A DNA stretch of 7,925 nt from the NCBI GenBank assembly GCA_003154025.1, contig PMCE01000064.1:19454-27378 (forward strand), given 5' to 3'. Of the stretch, positions 6,232 to 7,925 are shown piece after piece; the stretch's first letter is position 1, and each line of letters starts with the position of its first letter. The DNA is from Syntrophaceae bacterium (GTDB lineage Bacteria > Desulfobacterota > SM23-61). Made by a program: the position numbers and the translations under genes. The notes under the pieces were generated by a model. The model was not told the origin of the DNA. It did no database searches and worked only from the letters and a program-made list of their open reading frames with translations.

Positions 6232-6718
6232 AGGTCCTTCCTGAGATGTTGCAGGTTATGGTCGCGGTCGAACCACGACTATTCGTAAGAACAATGTTTC
6301 CGCCCTGCGACAGCGTACCCCGGGTTAAAAAGGTAATAGTGGACCCCGCCCCGAAGGCCACCCCGGTCAACTGGATCCCCTGCCCAAAGGACGCCGGGTT
6401 TTTCGTGCCCAACGTCCCGCCTGGAAGGAGCGGGAGGGTGTAGCTGTTGGTGCCCGTGTTGAAGATCATGGAATATTGCGTGTTTTGGGCCATCGCCCCC
6501 TCCTTCAGATTGGCAATGTCGCCCATGATGTCCCTGGCCGCAGTCCGAAGATTTCCGTTCGCCACCATCCGGTTGAACGTAGGAATGGCAATGCCGGCCA
6601 CGATGCCTATAATGGCCACGGTAACCATGAGTTCTAGGACAGTAAACCCCCTGGCCGACGCTTTTATTGACCAGCGCCGAATCCGCTTGGCCGTCCTACC
6701 CTCAATACGTGTGTTCAT
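6209..6718 (-). CDS. fimT: FimT/FimU-type (GspH-like) minor pilin
   Basis: This is the first gene of the minor pilin operon. FimT/FimU proteins are GspH-like pilins that join the tip complex to the main pilus fibre, and some FimT proteins bind DNA during natural uptake. The 169-residue product contains the prepilin site ARG|FTVLELMVTVAIIGIVAGIAIP, with Glu at +5 (E29), then RMVANGNLRTAARDIMGDIANLKEGAMAQN and a GspH-like beta domain ending GSTATITCNISGRTYVQF, where phrases such as FLTRGTLSQGGNIVLTNSRG are typical (F..RG........ N..G). The leader is long and very basic: 24 residues with seven Arg or Lys before the cleavage site, against the usual 6-10, and no alternative in-frame start exists closer to it. 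AAGGAA lies a few bases before the ATG at 6718. The choice between FimT and FimU is not possible here. Confidence 0.88.
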   Translation of the reverse strand: MNTRIEGRTAKRIRRWSIKASARGFTVLELMVTVAIIGIVAGIAIPTFNRMVANGNLRTAARDIMGDIANLKEGAMAQNTQYSMIFNTGTNSYTLPLLPGGTLGTKNPASFGQGIQLTGVAFGAGSTITFLTRGTLSQGGNIVLTNSRGSTATITCNISGRTYVQFAMH

Positions 6719-6917
6719 TTTTGTTCCTTAAACTCTCACGTTGTCAACTTATCAAGCAAATTTTATTCCTTCCCGCGGACGGGGAATTATTTTTCCCAAA
6801 TTTTTTTCCTCAAAATATATTATTCCCTAATATTCAATACTTAATGTCATCTTACTTAACCCACCGAAAACATTCCCTCCCGCTGAGAATGGAACTTTTC
6901 ATGATACTTATCGGCTT
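6719..6917. other. AT-rich region upstream of the minor pilin operon
   Basis: About 200 bases, much richer in A and T than the rest of the window, precede fimT and should hold the operon promoter. On the minus strand AT-rich boxes such as TAATAT and TATATT lie near 6810-6820, but none has a recognisable -35 box at the right distance, and I found no GG/GC pair with the 10-base spacing of a sigma-54 promoter. TTGACA occurs at about 6744-6749 on the minus strand, too close to the start codon to drive fimT with a normal -10 box. I see no gene here. Confidence 0.4.
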
Positions 6918-7181
6918 TTATGCCAAATTTTTTAAATTATTATGAAAAAACTTTATAGTCAGGCCATTTCTTGGAAAACAAGTAAGTTGCCCCTGTCGGG
7001 GACTTTCATTTTGAAGACCATGCCCCTCCACCGGGCTGGTCAACAAGGCCTGAGTTTGGTGAGCCATGGTTAAATCCGGCTTCAGCCCATTTTCCGCAGT
7101 TAGTTGTTCATAAAGGCGAAAATTCTGTTGCTGGTTGTCAGAAACCTGCAGGATATCAGCCCCCGTTCTTTGAAAATCAGA
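6918..7181 (-). pseudogene. Possible C-terminal fragment of an unidentified gene, cut by the insertion sequence
   Basis: A minus-strand frame is open from the presumed edge of the insertion sequence to a TAA at 6920-6918, about 87 codons. It includes DILQVSDNQQQNFRLYEQL, then TAENGLKPDLTMAHQTQALL and ends NNLKNLA. The amino acid mix (Gln, Asn, Leu and charged residues, few Arg/Pro/Gly runs) looks more like a real protein than the GC-driven shadow frames elsewhere, and it is codirectional with the pilus operon downstream. I do not recognise the family. The upstream part of the frame runs into the transposase region, so any original N-terminus would have been separated by the insertion. It may equally be non-coding. 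Confidence 0.3.
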
Positions 7182-7925
7182 TGTAGTGGAGACCGCCCGC
7201 TTGATTTCGGACGGCGGCTCGATAAATACTATCAGCATGTTCCTGCGCCGCAATACGAAGAAGAAGGGTGGGATAGATTACGACTGTTGGACCCTGGTAG
7301 AGTCGGTCCGCACTGCTCGCGGCCCACGTCAGCGGATTGTGGCAACGATCGGCAAGCTTCCGGGCCTTGACCGGGAGGACCGGATCGGGTGGGATGAAAT
7401 TGGCCGGATCCTCTCTGGCAAACCTCGGCCTAGCGCTGGACTGTTCGATCAGCATGAGGATCCTCCTTCTTGGGCTACGGTCAACCTAAGCGGCGTCAGC
7501 GTGGAGCGCCTCCGGCATTTTGGCGATGTGTATCTTGGGCTTTTATTATGGACCCGGCTTGGCTTTGCTGAGTTTTGCAAAGAGCAGATGCCCTCTGGCC
7601 GGGAAGAGATCCCTTGGTCGATCATGGCTGTGGTTCTTGTTCTTGCCCGTTTCTGTGCCCCGTCGTGCGAGTTGCAAATCGCCGAGTCGTGGTATGAGAA
7701 GACGGCCCTGGATGATCTTCTGGGTGTGAGGGGCGACAAGATTAGCGATGATCGTCTCTACCGGGCTTTGGATGCCTCGCTGCCGCACTAGGATGAGCTG
7801 TGCCGTCATCTGCAAAAGCGCTACGGCGAGCTGTTCGGCTCTACCTTCGATTTTATGTTCTACGACATTACTTCCACCTACTTCGAGGGGAGCGCCAAAG
7901 CGAACCCCCAGGCCAAGAGGGGTTA
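7182..7925 (+). mobile_element. Left part of an IS1634/IS4-type insertion sequence
   Basis: The transposase that begins at 7237 marks an insertion sequence that continues beyond the window. The left end is not proven: TGTAGTGGAG at 7182-7191, about 55 bases before the transposase ATG, is my best guess because elements of this type have short leaders. A degenerate dyad (CCGCC... GGCGG, about 7192-7216) lies between. The right inverted repeat and target duplication are outside the window, so the boundary cannot be confirmed here. Confidence 0.5.
7237..7925 (+). pseudogene. IS1634-family (IS4-like) transposase, amber-interrupted and cut by the window edge
   Basis: The frame begins MFLRRNTKKKGG, then YDCWTLVESVRTARGPRQR and IVATIGKLPGL, the characteristic N-terminus of IS1634-like DDE transposases. 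It continues through WSIMAVVLVLARFCAPSCELQIAESWYEKT to ALDASLPH. An in-frame TAG follows at 7789-7791 (codon 185), and the same frame then resumes with DELCRHLQKRYGELFG and FMFYDITSTYFEG, where Asp in YDITS (about D210) is expected to be the first catalytic acidic residue. Family members usually have Lys or Gln at the stop position, so one base change explains it. The product as written would lack the whole catalytic domain. ATG 7237 is chosen over the in-frame ATG at 7186 because it matches the family start; no good ribosome binding site is seen. The element is probably dead unless the stop is read through. Confidence 0.85.

Noticed and set aside
7104..7370. Small plus-strand frame overlapping the transposase start
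   Set aside because: It is in a different frame from the recognisable transposase N-terminus and has no family resemblance.

Overview
The window looks like chromosomal DNA of a fairly GC-rich Gram-negative bacterium with type IV pili. A member of the former Deltaproteobacteria (Desulfobacterota) is my best guess, based on the style of the minor pilin cluster and on an IspH protein that runs into a membrane domain. This placement is inference; no rRNA or other marker gene is present.

Layout. (1) Positions 1-1037, minus strand: an IspH (LytB) isoprenoid-synthesis reductase whose frame continues past the normal end of IspH into a hydrophobic, UbiA-like segment cut by the window edge. (2) Positions 1038-1688: a divergent intergenic region with a promoter candidate for each flanking gene and a large imperfect inverted repeat. 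(3) Positions 1689-3521, plus strand: a GAF-PAS-PAS-GGDEF diguanylate cyclase with an intact catalytic motif and an inhibitory site. (4) Positions 3522-3736: a convergent intergenic region with a perfect 14-bp hairpin, probably a two-way terminator. (5) Positions 3737-6718, minus strand: a minor pilin operon read fimT, pilV, pilW, pilX, ending in a broken pilY1 that keeps only its signal peptide and its last ~200 residues. (6) Positions 6719-7181: an AT-rich stretch upstream of fimT, followed by a possible C-terminal scrap of an unidentified minus-strand gene. (7) Positions ~7182-7925, plus strand: the left part of an IS1634/IS4-type insertion sequence whose transposase is broken by an amber stop just before its catalytic domain.

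How the parts relate. FimT, PilV, PilW and PilX would form the priming and tip complex of a type IV pilus, and PilY1 normally caps it as adhesin and mechanosensor. Here the tip adhesin has been lost from the operon by an in-frame internal deletion plus nonsense and start-codon lesions, so a working PilY1, if needed, must be encoded elsewhere. The neighbouring diguanylate cyclase makes c-di-GMP, a signal that often controls pili and surface attachment, but it is transcribed toward the pilus operon from its own promoter, so a direct link is only suggested. IspH is a housekeeping gene; its fusion and the G7 run at the domain boundary are its notable points.

I do not see a convincing new defence, mobile or RNA system. 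The items most worth a second look are the IspH fusion with its homopolymer junction, the decayed pilY1, the alternative-pairing hairpin at 3674-3707, and the insertion-sequence boundary.
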